A stretch of DNA of 64,000 nt from Flavobacterium sp. UGB4466 (GCF_903469665.1 NZ_CAGKLC010000004.1:56438-120437); one strand, 5' to 3'; numbered from the stretch's first letter, positions 25,600 through 34,639 are shown. Made by a program: numbers and translations. The notes: generated from the sequence alone by a model not told the origin.

Positions 25600-26877
25600 T
25601 TAAAACTTATGTTCGTCTTTACTAATCATTAAAAAAGAAACCAACGAAATTAGCGCGGCACCAGTCAGATAAAATCCAACATAATTTAAACCGTAAGTAC
25701 TTGCCAACCAAATGGCGATCATAGGCGCAAACGCCGCACCCAGAATTCCGGCCAAATTAAACGTTAAGGAAGCTCCGGAATAACGGACATTTGTTGGAAA
25801 TAATTCCGACAGGAAAGTTCCCAAAGGTCCATAAGTGAATCCCATCAGAGCCATTCCCGTACAGGCAAAAGTGGTAATGAGAATGATATTTCCTTTGCTT
25901 AAAAAAGAAGAAAACAAAAACCCGAAAAGCGCTATGGCTGTGGTTGCAATAAGTAACATTTTGCGTCGTCCGATCTTATCGGCAACAACTGCCGAAACCG
26001 GAATAAAAAGAGCAAAAAACAAAACAGAGAACAGCTGAACCAATAATGCATCTCTTTTGGTAATCCCCAAATCTGAAGTGATCCAGCTTAAAGTAAAAAC
26101 GGTCATCAGGTAAAAAACCAAAAAGGTGGTAACAGCCGACAATGTTCCAAAAATCAATTGATTTCGATACGACTTAATCAAAGTTAAAAAAGGAACTTTA
26201 ACTTCTTCCTTTTCTTTTTTAGCGCTTTCAAATGAAGGCGTTTCGGTAATTTTTGTTCGGATATAAAACCCCACAACAACCAAAAACGAACTTGCTATAA
26301 ATGGAATTCTCCAGCCATAATCCATAAAGTTTTCATTGGTCATCGTGTCTGTAAGAATTAGAAAAGTTCCACCCGAAAGCAGCAATCCAATAGGAGCGCC
26401 CAATTGCGGAAACATTCCGTACCACGCACGTTTATCCGGAGGTGCATTTTCGATTGCCAATAAAACAGCACCACCCCATTCGCCTCCTAAACCTACACCT
26501 TGCCCAAATCGACACAGCATTAACAATAAAGGAGCAGCAACACCAATACTGGCATAACCGGGTAAAAATCCTATCGTAACCGTTGAAATACCCATCGTTA
26601 ATAATGCTGCCACCAAAGTAAATTTACGCCCGATTTTATCTCCATAATGTCCAAAAAAAGCGGAACCTAACGGGCGTGATAAAAAAGCAATCGAAAAGGT
26701 AGCTAAAGATTCCAGAGTTGCCATAGTCGGGTCTGAACCGGGGAAAAATAGTTGCGGAAAAACCAATACGGCAGCATTGGCATAAATATAGAAATCAAAA
26801 AATTCTATGGTGGTACCAATCAAGGAACCAAAGAGAACATGTTTTAAGGAGTTCTTCTGTTTCGGGTTATTTTCCAT
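25600..26877 (-). CDS. MFS transporter, metabolite:H+ symporter (MHS) family
   Basis: A 425-residue inner-membrane transporter with about 12 helices. The MHS signature is clear: the opening GTTIEFFDFYIYANAAVLVFP, then FLSRPLGSAFFGHYGDKIGRK (the MFS loop 2-3 motif), GFGQG-like RFGQGVGLGGEWGGAVLLAIE, and a second-half loop DKIGRRKML. Relatives (ProP, ShiA, KgtP and others) import osmolytes or organic acids by proton symport. The substrate cannot be inferred here. It stands alone, convergent with the giant protein gene. The upstream 340 bp are G-poor and contain a TATTTTTG box on this strand (complement of 26956-26963). Confidence 0.92.
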   Translation of the reverse strand: MENNPKQKNSLKHVLFGSLIGTTIEFFDFYIYANAAVLVFPQLFFPGSDPTMATLESLATFSIAFLSRPLGSAFFGHYGDKIGRKFTLVAALLTMGISTVTIGFLPGYASIGVAAPLLLMLCRFGQGVGLGGEWGGAVLLAIENAPPDKRAWYGMFPQLGAPIGLLLSGGTFLILTDTMTNENFMDYGWRIPFIASSFLVVVGFYIRTKITETPSFESAKKEKEEVKVPFLTLIKSYRNQLIFGTLSAVTTFLVFYLMTVFTLSWITSDLGITKRDALLVQLFSVLFFALFIPVSAVVADKIGRRKMLLIATTAIALFGFLFSSFLSKGNIILITTFACTGMALMGFTYGPLGTFLSELFPTNVRYSGASLTFNLAGILGAAFAPMIAIWLASTYGLNYVGFYLTGAALISLVSFLMISKDEHKF

Positions 26878-27220
26878 TCGGCTTTACTATTGTTTTCTTT
26901 TAACTATTACTGCAAAAAATAAATCAGCTTCTTCTGCACAACAAATATTTGTTTGCAAAAATAGAATTTCATTATTAATAACACCCATAACCAAACAATA
27001 CTTTTAAATTACTCTCAGAATTTTAACAAAAACAACAAATCAAACACCCTAATCATTCACAAAACATTTCTTACAATAAAAAAAGAGACAACAAAATCAA
27101 AACACTGATTTACAACAACTTAATTCAAAGCGTAAAAATCAAATCTTAAGCATTCGTTAAAAAAGGATTTAAGTACATATTTTGATTAAATTTACAGCTA
27201 TCAAAAATAAACCTAAAACT
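26878..27220. other. Divergent intergenic region, G-poor
   Basis: No gene is seen in these 343 bp. The complement of 26956-26963 reads TATTTTTG, a possible -7 box for the transporter gene. From 27000 to 27120 the plus strand is A/C/T-rich with only four G. Confidence 0.5.
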
Positions 27221-28810
27221 ATGCCTACCGACTGTATCAGCTATCAAAACTCAGGATATTTCTCTAAATTGATACAAGATTATTTAGATCAAAAACCCGA
27301 ATTACAATCACTGTACAATCACTTTCCTACGCTTGAAAACTTTGAGAAACAAATCCTTGACAAGCAGGCTAATTTCGACCATGCAAACCGTGTCCCCCTT
27401 GTTGAAACGCTAAAAAAGCAATACGAAAACATCAAAATTTCAGATTCGACCAAAGAGAATATCGAGCTTTTAGCACTCCCAAATACTTTTACAATTACAA
27501 CCGGACACCAGCTAAACCTGTTTAGCGGTCCTTTGTATTTTTTATACAAAATCATTTCGACGATTAATCTCACTACGGAACTGAAATCAAAATATCCTGC
27601 TCATAATTTTGTTCCGGTTTATTGGATGGCAACTGAAGATCACGATTTTGAAGAGATTAATTATTTTAATTTTAAAGGAAAAAAATTCCGTTGGAACAAA
27701 GAAAGCACCGGTCCGGTTGGAAGACTATCGACAGAAGGTTTAGAAGATTTTTTTGAAATCTACTCCAAAGATTTGGGTTCGAGTACAAATGCCAACTTCT
27801 TAAAAAAACTCTTTGAAGAAGCCTATCTGAAGCATGAAAACCTTGCCGATGCCACACGTTTTTTGGCAAACCGCTTGTTCGAATCGTACGGTTTAGTGAT
27901 TTTAGACGCAGATTCAGCAGATTTAAAACGCGCTTTCATTCCGTATATTAAAGAAGAATTGGAGCAGCAAACGGCTTTCAAAGCGGTTCAGGAAACAATC
28001 TCAAAATTTAATGATTACACCATTCAGGTAAATCCTCGTGAAATCAATCTGTTTTACATTGAAGACCAACTCCGTGAGCGAATTATAGTAGAAAAAGACC
28101 GATACGTTGTCAACCATACTAAAATATCATTTTCGAAAGAAGAAATTTTCAATCTACTCGAAAGCAATCCCGAAAAATTCAGTCCGAATGTAATCATGCG
28201 TCCGTTGTATCAGGAAATTATTCTTCCAAATTTATGCTACATTGGCGGAGGAGGAGAAATTGCTTACTGGCTGGAATTAAAATCTTTTTTTGATGCTGTG
28301 AACATTACTTTCCCAATGTTATTGGTTCGTAATTCAGTACTTTTAAGTACCGAAAAACAAGCTAAAAAAGCAGATACACTTGGACTTCACTGGAAAGATT
28401 TATTTACTAAACCCACAGATTTAGTAAATGCTATTACACATAAATTATCTGGTTTTCCAATTGATTTAACGCCACAAAAAGAAATGCTGGTCAAACAATT
28501 TGAATATCTTTACGAATTAGCACAACAAACTGATAAATCCTTTACGGGAGCTGTAAAAGCTCAGGAAGTAAAGCAAAAGAAAGGCTTAGACAATCTCGAG
28601 AAAAGATTATTGAAAGCACAAAAACGAAAACTGGATTCAGAAATACAACGCGTTGTTGATTTACAATGTGAATTGTTTCCCAATCAGAGTTTACAGGAGC
28701 GTCAAACCAATTTTTCTGAATTTTATCTGGAAAAAGGAGAAGAATTGATTCCTCTTTTAATACAAAATTTAAAACCTTTAGAAACGAATTTTAATATTAT
28801 CACGATCTAA
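27221..28810 (+). CDS. bshC: Putative cysteine ligase BshC (bacillithiol synthesis)
   Basis: Catalyses the last step of bacillithiol synthesis, adding cysteine to glucosamine-malate, in the cytoplasm. The 529-residue length is that of the family. Family blocks include TITTGHQLNLFSGPLYFLYKI, VPVYWMATEDHDFEEIN, RWNKESTGPVGRL, VIMRPLYQEIILPNLCYIGGGGE with AYWLELK, and a C-terminal coiled coil. The ATG at 27221 fits family N-termini (MPTDCISYQNSGYFSKL); an upstream TTG at 27182 would add 13 residues that are not conserved in type. No other bsh gene is nearby, as is common. Confidence 0.95.
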   Translation: MPTDCISYQNSGYFSKLIQDYLDQKPELQSLYNHFPTLENFEKQILDKQANFDHANRVPLVETLKKQYENIKISDSTKENIELLALPNTFTITTGHQLNLFSGPLYFLYKIISTINLTTELKSKYPAHNFVPVYWMATEDHDFEEINYFNFKGKKFRWNKESTGPVGRLSTEGLEDFFEIYSKDLGSSTNANFLKKLFEEAYLKHENLADATRFLANRLFESYGLVILDADSADLKRAFIPYIKEELEQQTAFKAVQETISKFNDYTIQVNPREINLFYIEDQLRERIIVEKDRYVVNHTKISFSKEEIFNLLESNPEKFSPNVIMRPLYQEIILPNLCYIGGGGEIAYWLELKSFFDAVNITFPMLLVRNSVLLSTEKQAKKADTLGLHWKDLFTKPTDLVNAITHKLSGFPIDLTPQKEMLVKQFEYLYELAQQTDKSFTGAVKAQEVKQKKGLDNLEKRLLKAQKRKLDSEIQRVVDLQCELFPNQSLQERQTNFSEFYLEKGEELIPLLIQNLKPLETNFNIITI

Positions 28811-28920
28811 AAATAAAAAAGTAATAGTCATCAGAATAAATAACCGCCTCTTCTGAAATTATTGCGGCTCTAACCAAATAGTAACCTTTTAAAAAAAAAA
28901 TTAACCTATTTACCAAAATT

Positions 28921-30192
28921 ATGACCAGAGAGCGCCTGATATCATTAGATGTCTTTAGAGGATTGACTATTTTATTAATGACTATTGTAAACAACCCGGG
29001 AGATTGGGGAAATGTCTACGCCCCGTTACTACACTCCGAATGGCATGGCTGTACGCCAACCGACTTAGTGTTTCCGTTTTTTATTTTCATCATGGGAGTT
29101 GCGGTACCCCTGGCAATGCCAACCAAAACCTGGGACAGTACTACCTTCAACAAAATTCTGGTTCGTTCGCTACGCATGCTCGGCCTTGGAATTTTCTTTA
29201 ATTATTTTGGAAAAATACAGCTTTTTGGCCTTGAAGGAATTCCGCTTCTTATCGGCCGATTGATTATCACTGTAGCAGTTGGCTATGCTTTGATGGGCAA
29301 TTTCAGTTCGAAAATCAAAAACATACTGGCATTTTCAATTTTGTTTGTTTATCTGTTTCTGGCTTACAGCGGGATCGAAGCCTACCACGATGTGCGATTA
29401 CCGGGTGTTTTACAACGAATTGCGATTGTATATTTTGTCGTTTCTCTATTGTACTTAAAAACAACTCAAAAAACACAGATCATAACCGGTATTACTTTAT
29501 TACTGGGCTATTGGGCCATAATGACTTTAATTCCCGTTCCCGGAATCGGAGCGCCTAATTTAGAAAAAGAAACCAACTTAGCTTCCTGGCTCGATGGTGT
29601 ATTACTGGAAGGACATATGTATCGCGGAACCATAACCTGGGATCCTGAAGGAGTTCTAAGTACCATTCCGTCAATCGTGAACGGAATCATTGGTTTATTG
29701 ATTGGTCAGATTTTACAGCGTGAAATTACACCAAAACAGAAAGCCGTTAAAATGATAGCTGCAGGTGTTGCCTTAATCATTGGAGGGCTAATCTGGAACG
29801 CCTTCTTCCCTATCAACAAATCGCTTTGGACCAGCAGTTATGTCTTATACACTACAGGACTGGCAACTGCTTGTTTAGCATTCCTATATTACATCATTGA
29901 CATTGCAGCCTACAAAAAGGGTCTAAAATTGTTTTTAATCTGGGGAGTCAATCCAATGATTGTATTTTTCTTCTCTCAGATTATCCCTCAGGCTTTAGTG
30001 ATGGTTCAGTTTAAGAACCCGCAACATCCAGAAGAACAGATCAATCTTTTAAGTTATTTGTACCAATTCGGTATTGCTCCTTTCTTTAGCAATCCAATGA
30101 CAGCCTCGTTAGCAGGAGCATTAACTTATGTTGGAATCTGGACTTTTATACTATGGATTTTCTACAAAAACAAACTGATTTTTAAAGTTTAA
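28921..30192 (+). CDS. HGSNAT-like membrane acyltransferase (DUF5009/DUF1624 type)
   Basis: A 423-residue integral membrane protein with 10-11 predicted helices, related to the catalytic part of heparan-alpha-glucosaminide N-acetyltransferase. The signature is RLISLDVFRGLTILLM at the N-terminus, then LHSEWHGCTPTDLVFPFFIF with His38 and His42, and RLPGVLQRIAIVY near residue 160. Members are thought to move acetyl groups onto sugars across a membrane; the acceptor in Bacteroidota is unknown. It starts 110 bp after bshC and is closed by a strong terminator. A shorter paralogue lies at 42426-43610 on the other strand. Confidence 0.88.
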   Translation: MTRERLISLDVFRGLTILLMTIVNNPGDWGNVYAPLLHSEWHGCTPTDLVFPFFIFIMGVAVPLAMPTKTWDSTTFNKILVRSLRMLGLGIFFNYFGKIQLFGLEGIPLLIGRLIITVAVGYALMGNFSSKIKNILAFSILFVYLFLAYSGIEAYHDVRLPGVLQRIAIVYFVVSLLYLKTTQKTQIITGITLLLGYWAIMTLIPVPGIGAPNLEKETNLASWLDGVLLEGHMYRGTITWDPEGVLSTIPSIVNGIIGLLIGQILQREITPKQKAVKMIAAGVALIIGGLIWNAFFPINKSLWTSSYVLYTTGLATACLAFLYYIIDIAAYKKGLKLFLIWGVNPMIVFFFSQIIPQALVMVQFKNPQHPEEQINLLSYLYQFGIAPFFSNPMTASLAGALTYVGIWTFILWIFYKNKLIFKV

Positions 30193-30220
30193 AAATAAGC
30201 TATATCCACTTCGATTACAA

Positions 30221-30247
30221 GAGACGCAAAAACGCGTCTCTTTTTTT
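30221..30247 (+). terminator. Rho-independent terminator
   Basis: GAGACGC AAAAAC-type loop GCGTCTC (30221-30240), followed by seven T. Confidence 0.9.
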
Positions 30248-30369
30248 CTTCCTCACATTAAAACAAATTGACAACTCCTATGAGTACTATTTTTCATTTT
30301 TCTTTACCAAAACATCATTTGTTAGAGTTTTAATTATGAATTTATTAAAATCAATTCATAAAAAAAGTA

Positions 30370-30377
30370 TACTTTTG
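30370..30377 (+). promoter_or_regulatory. -7 element of ndk
   Basis: TACTTTTG matches TAnnTTTG, 25 bp before the ndk ATG. No canonical -33 TTG is visible. Confidence 0.55.
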
Positions 30378-30402
30378 CACGAAATTAAAAATAAGCAATA
30401 AA

Positions 30403-30822
30403 ATGGCAACAAATAGAACTTTTACAATGATTAAGCCGGATGCAGTTCAAAACGGACACATCGGAAATATCTTAGCAATGATTACTAATGGAGGTTTCAA
30501 AATCGTTTCATTAAAATTAACTCAACTTACTGTAGCTGATGCTCAAGCATTCTACGCAGTTCACGCAGAAAGACCTTTCTACGGAGAATTAGTTGAATTC
30601 ATGTCTCGCGGACCAATTGTTGCTGCAATTTTAGAAAAAGACAATGCAGTAGAAGATTTCAGAACTTTAATTGGAGCTACAAATCCAGCTGAAGCTGCTG
30701 AAGGAACTATCCGTAAAGCATACGCTACTTCAATCGGAGAAAACGCAGTACACGGTTCTGACAGCGACGAAAATGCAGCTATCGAAGGTGCATTCCACTT
30801 CGCAGGAAGAGAGCAATTCTAA
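30403..30822 (+). CDS. ndk: Nucleoside diphosphate kinase
   Basis: Transfers the gamma phosphate between nucleoside triphosphates and diphosphates in the cytoplasm. The 139-residue protein carries the family's [10 protein letters not shown] start, the [15 protein letters not shown] block and the active-site His117 in NAVHGSDS. The length is normal. It has its own -7 promoter box and a strong terminator at 30881. Codon use is strongly biased, in keeping with high expression. A word-repeat array brackets the terminator on both sides (30827-30872 and 30949-30996). Confidence 0.98.
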   Translation: MATNRTFTMIKPDAVQNGHIGNILAMITNGGFKIVSLKLTQLTVADAQAFYAVHAERPFYGELVEFMSRGPIVAAILEKDNAVEDFRTLIGATNPAEAAEGTIRKAYATSIGENAVHGSDSDENAAIEGAFHFAGREQF

Positions 30823-30826
30823 TATT

Positions 30827-30996
30827 TTTAGACTTTCTTAGATTGTTAGATGTTAGACTTCTTAGATCTTAGAAAAGACATAAAAGAAAACCCGTTTCAA
30901 ATGAAACGGGTTTTCTTTTATAACATCCCAGCCAAAATCAAACATTTAAAAATCTAAGGAGTCTAAGTTAGTCTAAGCCAGTCTAAAAAATCTAAC
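30827..30996. repeat. Inverted word-repeat array around the ndk terminator
   Basis: The left part (30827-30872) contains repeated CTTAGA/GTTAGA words. The right part (30949-30996) contains TCTAAG/TCTAAC words, so the two parts are loosely inverted copies flanking the hairpin at 30881-30919. The right arm runs into the stop codon of the DciA-like gene. Confidence 0.65.
30881..30919. terminator. Bidirectional terminator of ndk and the DciA-like gene
   Basis: AAAAGAAAACCCGTTTCA pairs with TGAAACGGGTTTTCTTTT, giving an 18-bp stem around AAT, with T-rich tails on both strands. Confidence 0.92.
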
Positions 30997-31288
30997 GTAA
31001 AACAACTTCTTTCACCACTTCACGGCCTAACTCCTCGTTGATCATTTTTACAATCTTGCTTTTACCATGACTTAATTCTTCACGCAAAACTGCCGATCCT
31101 AGCTCGACATACAATGTACTTCCTTTCAGAACAACATTTTTGGTATACGTATTCACGCCATTCCCCATCAACTGCCTCCAGGCCTCTTTTACATCAATCT
31201 GGTCCATTCCGGCACCTAACTTATTCACTTGGATAATCTGCTGCAAAACAGCTCCAATCGTGCTTTCACTATTTAGTCTTTTTGCCAT
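30992..31288 (-). CDS. DciA-like DUF721 protein
   Basis: The 98-residue protein belongs to DUF721, the family that includes DciA, the loader of the replicative helicase in bacteria without DnaC or DnaI. The conserved W in the VKEAWRQLMG block and the VVLKGSTLYVELGSAVLREELSHGK stretch fit the KH-like domain. It is typical of Bacteroidota in being short. Its start lies 20 bp inside the end of the upstream lipoprotein gene, implying translational coupling. The replication role is inferred from the family. Confidence 0.85.
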   Translation of the reverse strand: MAKRLNSESTIGAVLQQIIQVNKLGAGMDQIDVKEAWRQLMGNGVNTYTKNVVLKGSTLYVELGSAVLREELSHGKSKIVKMINEELGREVVKEVVLR

Positions 31289-31709
31289 CGTTTAATAAAT
31301 TTACAGGTCCGGTTTTTTTATAATGATATTCTTTATTCTGATCGTTCTTTACTACAAAAGTCTCGTCAGAAATAGAAATCAGTTCTTCGCTCCACTTTGC
31401 ATAATCTGTTTTATAATCCAGGAAAACCTGATCTCCCTTAAATCGAACCGATACATCTTCAAAAGTATCTGTTGTTAAAAAAGTTCCATCCAGCTGCGCC
31501 ATCACCTTGGTACGCGTTCCTTTAGTTCCTTTGATATTGAAATAATCGAAATTTTCGTTCATTCCGTAATCTTTGTCCTCACCTTTATCAAAAACTACTT
31601 TCTCAATTTCCCAATAACCATTCAGTTTTGCAATATCAGCAGGTTTAATTTCTTGTTTACAGCTTATCAACAAAAGCGATAAAACCAAAATCATAAAAGT
31701 GTTTCTCAT
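31269..31709 (-). CDS. Lipocalin-like small lipoprotein
   Basis: The 146-residue product has a signal peptide with lipobox LLISC (Cys17). After it, the LNGYWEIEKVVFDKG opening resembles the lipocalin-like domains common in Bacteroidota. The rest reads as beta strands (DYFNIKGTKGTRTKV, FVVKNDQNKEYHYKK). It overlaps the DciA-like gene by 20 bp on the same strand, so the two are co-expressed. No enzymatic motif is seen and no ligand can be inferred. A TAACTTTG box (complement of 31873-31880) lies 164 bp upstream; nothing closer fits. Confidence 0.8.
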   Translation of the reverse strand: MRNTFMILVLSLLLISCKQEIKPADIAKLNGYWEIEKVVFDKGEDKDYGMNENFDYFNIKGTKGTRTKVMAQLDGTFLTTDTFEDVSVRFKGDQVFLDYKTDYAKWSEELISISDETFVVKNDQNKEYHYKKTGPVNLLNDGKKTK

Positions 31710-31972
31710 ACTATAATTTTTAAAATTCTACTCTTCTCTTTTCTCCTTGAAAAATCCCGGTCCAAAAAAACAATTAACCGCTATATACCTTCATTTTTAC
31801 AGTAAATAGTACAAAAAAAACACCGTTTTCCTGTGGACTAAAATTTCTCTTTTCAAAAGAAAGATGAACCTGCAAAGTTAAACTTAAAAACCTCATAAGA
31901 AGCAAAAAATCACAAAACCATTTAAACTATTTTATATCTTTCTGGTCAAACCTCAAACCAAAATAAAAAAAC

Positions 31973-33043
31973 ATGACCAAAGCTATTTACACCATACTGA
32001 TTGCTATCCTCTTAACAGGCTGCAGCAAAGATTCGTCTGAGTCAGAACCAATTACAGTTCCCACAGAAAACATGTATTTCCCTCCAGTAACCGGAACAAA
32101 CTGGGAAACAAAGTCAATCGCTGATCTTAAATGGAATCAGGCTGCTGTTCAGCCACTTTTAGATTATTTGGAACTAAAACATTCCAAATCGTTCATTATA
32201 CTGGTTAACGGGCGAATTGTTTTAGAGAACTATTTTAACGGGCATTCAGCAACTACCAATTGGTATTGGGCCAGCGCCGGAAAAACATTAACCTCTACTA
32301 TTACAGGAATTGCCCAACAAGAAAATTTACTGAATATCAATAATAAAGTTTCCCAGTATTTGGGAGAAGGATGGACAAGTGAAACTTTACCCAAAGAAAA
32401 TTTAATTACCTGTAAACATTTATTGACTATGACCTCAGGGCTCGATGACAGCACAGACGATGTAAATCCTGCTAATCTAGTCTATAAAGCCGACGCCGGA
32501 ACAAGATGGGCCTATCATAATGTTTATGTAAAACTACAAGATGTTGTTGCAAAAGCAAGCGGACAAAGCTGGGAAAATTATTTCAACACCAAATTAAGAG
32601 ACAAAATCGGAATGAATGGAAATTGGGTACAAATTGGTGCCAATAGCGTTTACACCAGCACCTCCAGAAGTATGGCGCGTTTTGGACTTTTAATACTGAA
32701 CAAAGGAAAATGGGAAAATAACACAATACTCAACGAGGCCTATTTCAATGAAGCAACTACAACTTCTCAGAACATCAATTTAGGATACGGTTATTTATGG
32801 TGGCTGAACGGAAAAAGTTCTTATCACTTACCACAATCACAACTTACTTTTCAGGGAAGCATAATCCCAAGCGGACCAACCGATATGTTTATGGCTTTAG
32901 GTAAAAATGACCAAAAAATATATGTCATACCCGGTAAAAAAATGGTAGTCATCAGAATGGGAGATGCTGCGGACAGTGTTAATCTGGCCTTATCCGATTT
33001 TGACAAAACTTTATGGGAGAAGATCAATGCTTTGTATCAGTAA
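31973..33043 (+). CDS. Beta-lactamase-family serine hydrolase, lipoprotein
   Basis: A 356-residue protein of the class C beta-lactamase/serine hydrolase group (Pfam Beta-lactamase). Lipobox LLTGC places the lipid on Cys17. The catalytic SxxK is Ser101-Ala-Gly-Lys104 (YWASAGKTLTS). The second tyrosine motif is Tyr181-His-Asn183 (WAYHNVYVK). Conserved blocks ITCKHLLTMTSGLDD and YGYLWWLNGK, then VIRMGD, are also present. Members act as esterases, peptidases or D-aminopeptidases more often than as true beta-lactamases. Antibiotic resistance should not be assumed. It is a single gene with its own start region. Confidence 0.9.
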   Translation: MTKAIYTILIAILLTGCSKDSSESEPITVPTENMYFPPVTGTNWETKSIADLKWNQAAVQPLLDYLELKHSKSFIILVNGRIVLENYFNGHSATTNWYWASAGKTLTSTITGIAQQENLLNINNKVSQYLGEGWTSETLPKENLITCKHLLTMTSGLDDSTDDVNPANLVYKADAGTRWAYHNVYVKLQDVVAKASGQSWENYFNTKLRDKIGMNGNWVQIGANSVYTSTSRSMARFGLLILNKGKWENNTILNEAYFNEATTTSQNINLGYGYLWWLNGKSSYHLPQSQLTFQGSIIPSGPTDMFMALGKNDQKIYVIPGKKMVVIRMGDAADSVNLALSDFDKTLWEKINALYQ

Positions 33044-33128
33044 CAGAAAAGCTTTAAATAGAAATGCTTTCGAAAACATTACTATTTAAAGCTTGTTATT
33101 TTTTTGAAATAATATCTGTGTGCTGCTA

Positions 33129-33308
33129 TTAACGATTAGTTCGCATTCTTTTAAAAACTCCTAAAAAGAATAAAACTATTCCGATTACCAGCAAAGCATA
33201 ATAAACGGAAAGATTACTATCTTTCAATACATTTGCTAAAACAAAACATATCACACTGGCAAAATAAAAAGCTATCGCTGATATATTTTTTAAAGATTCG
33301 AAACCCAT
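33129..33308 (-). CDS. Small membrane protein downstream of ftsY
   Basis: A 59-residue frame not usually called because of its size. It starts ATG at 33308, 6 bp after the end of ftsY, and ends TAA at 33129. Two hydrophobic helices are visible: about residues 9-26 (ISAIAFYFASVICFVLA) and 36-52 (VYYALLVIGIVLFFLGV). The C-terminus is basic (FKRMRTNR). The tight spacing to ftsY and normal codon use support a real gene. No family is recognised. Confidence 0.75.
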   Translation of the reverse strand: MGFESLKNISAIAFYFASVICFVLANVLKDSNLSVYYALLVIGIVLFFLGVFKRMRTNR

Positions 33309-33314
33309 TATAAA

Positions 33315-34268
33315 TTATTTAAAAAAACTATCCACAAATTCATATTTATTAAAGACCTGAAGATCTTCAATTCCTTCTCCAACTCCAATGTATTTTACAG
33401 GAATCTGAAACTGATCTGAAATACCAATTACCACACCGCCTTTAGCTGTTCCGTCAAGTTTAGTTACAGCAAGAGAAGTCACTTCGGTGGCAGCAGTAAA
33501 TTGCTTAGCCTGCTCGAAAGCATTTTGCCCTGTAGAACCGTCTAAAACTAAAAGCACATCATGCGGAGCATCTTCTACAACCTTTTGCATGACACGTTTT
33601 ACTTTTGTAAGCTCATTCATCAAATTGATTTTATTGTGCAAACGTCCGGCTGTATCTATAATCACCACATCGGCATTTTGTGCTACGGCAGATTGCAGTG
33701 TGTCAAAAGCAACAGAAGCAGGATCACTACCCATATTTTGTCTCACAATTGGAACATCTACGCGATCTGCCCAAACCTGCAATTGATCGATAGCAGCAGC
33801 ACGAAAAGTATCGGCAGCTCCTAAAACGACTTTATAACCGGATTTTTTAAACTGATACGCTAATTTACCAATTGTAGTAGTCTTACCTACTCCATTAACA
33901 CCTACAACCATTAAAACGTATGGTTTTTTATTTTTTGGAATCTCAAATTCCGTTGCTTCGCCTGTATTGGTTTCAGACAATAAAGCACCTATTTCCTCGC
34001 GAAGAATCTGATTCAGTTCGTCCGTTCCTAAATATTTATCCGCGGCAACACGTTTCTCGATTCTGGAGATTACTTTCAGCGTTGTGTTTACTCCAACATC
34101 AGAAGCTACTAAAATCTCTTCCAGATCATCCAGAACATCATCGTCGACTTTAGATTTTCCCGCGACAGCTTTGCTTAACTTGGAGAAAAAACTAGTTTTT
34201 GATTTTTCAAGACCTTTGTCTAAAGTCTCTTTCTTATCAGTAGAGAATAATTTTTTAAAAAAACTCAT
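33315..34268 (-). CDS. ftsY: Signal recognition particle receptor FtsY
   Basis: The SRP receptor GTPase that delivers ribosome-nascent chain complexes to the inner membrane. At 317 residues it is the short type, with a compact A region, the N domain (about 20-95) and the G domain (105-315). The G1 loop is VGVNGVGKTTTIGKLA, followed by DTFRAAAIDQLQVWADR (G2 region), DTAGRLHNK (G3), TKLDGTAKGG (G4) and YIGVGEGIEDLQ. It follows the ribosomal L28/L33/DUF4295 genes after a terminator and has its own -7 box (34372-34379). A small membrane protein gene follows at 6 bp. Confidence 0.97.
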   Translation of the reverse strand: MSFFKKLFSTDKKETLDKGLEKSKTSFFSKLSKAVAGKSKVDDDVLDDLEEILVASDVGVNTTLKVISRIEKRVAADKYLGTDELNQILREEIGALLSETNTGEATEFEIPKNKKPYVLMVVGVNGVGKTTTIGKLAYQFKKSGYKVVLGAADTFRAAAIDQLQVWADRVDVPIVRQNMGSDPASVAFDTLQSAVAQNADVVIIDTAGRLHNKINLMNELTKVKRVMQKVVEDAPHDVLLVLDGSTGQNAFEQAKQFTAATEVTSLAVTKLDGTAKGGVVIGISDQFQIPVKYIGVGEGIEDLQVFNKYEFVDSFFK

Positions 34269-34371
34269 TTTTTATAGGTTGTTAGTTTTTTAGATTATGG
34301 GATAATAAAACCCAAATAATCTTTAATCTTTAAGGAAACTTAAAATTAGTCATGTTTCTTTAAATTTTAGA

Positions 34372-34379
34372 CAAATATA
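34372..34379 (-). promoter_or_regulatory. -7 element of ftsY
   Basis: The complement reads TATATTTG, matching TAnnTTTG. It lies between the terminator of the L28/L33/DUF4295 genes and ftsY, about 104 bp before the ftsY start. Confidence 0.45.
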
Positions 34380-34385
34380 AAAAAT

Positions 34386-34416
34386 AAAAAAGCTACTTCC
34401 GAATGAAAGTAGCTTT
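34386..34416 (-). terminator. Terminator after DUF4295
   Basis: On the minus strand, AAAAGCTACTT pairs with AAGTAGCTTTT around TCATTCGG and runs into TTTTTATTTTTT. Confidence 0.85.
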
Positions 34417-34436
34417 TCTATATACTGTGATTGTTA

Positions 34437-34589
34437 TTATTTCTTTTTCAAGAACTCATCAACTTCTTCAGGAGCCATAATAGATTCTACGAATGTATAT
34501 GCACCAGTTTTAGGAGATTTTACCATTTTGATGGCTTTTGATAATCTCTTAGAAGATGTTTGTAACGATGCTACGGTTTTCTTTGCCAT
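34437..34589 (-). CDS. DUF4295 small basic protein
   Basis: The 50-residue product, MAKKTVASLQ to EFLKKK, belongs to DUF4295, a Bacteroidota family always found next to rpmG. It starts at ATG 34589 and ends TAA at 34437. It lies 50 bp downstream of rpmG and upstream of ftsY, in the classical rpmB-rpmG-DUF4295-ftsY order. It is probably linked to the ribosome, judged by its basic composition and position; the function is unproven. Being only 50 codons, it is easily missed. Confidence 0.93.
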   Translation of the reverse strand: MAKKTVASLQTSSKRLSKAIKMVKSPKTGAYTFVESIMAPEEVDEFLKKK

Positions 34590-34639
34590 GATTCAAATGT
34601 TATTTGAAATTTTTAATTTAAATAAAAATCTCTAATTAA

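Noticed and set aside
31973..33043. The serine hydrolase as a beta-lactam resistance gene
   Set aside because: The SxxK and YxN motifs are shared by esterases and peptidases of the same fold. Nothing shows beta-lactamase activity.
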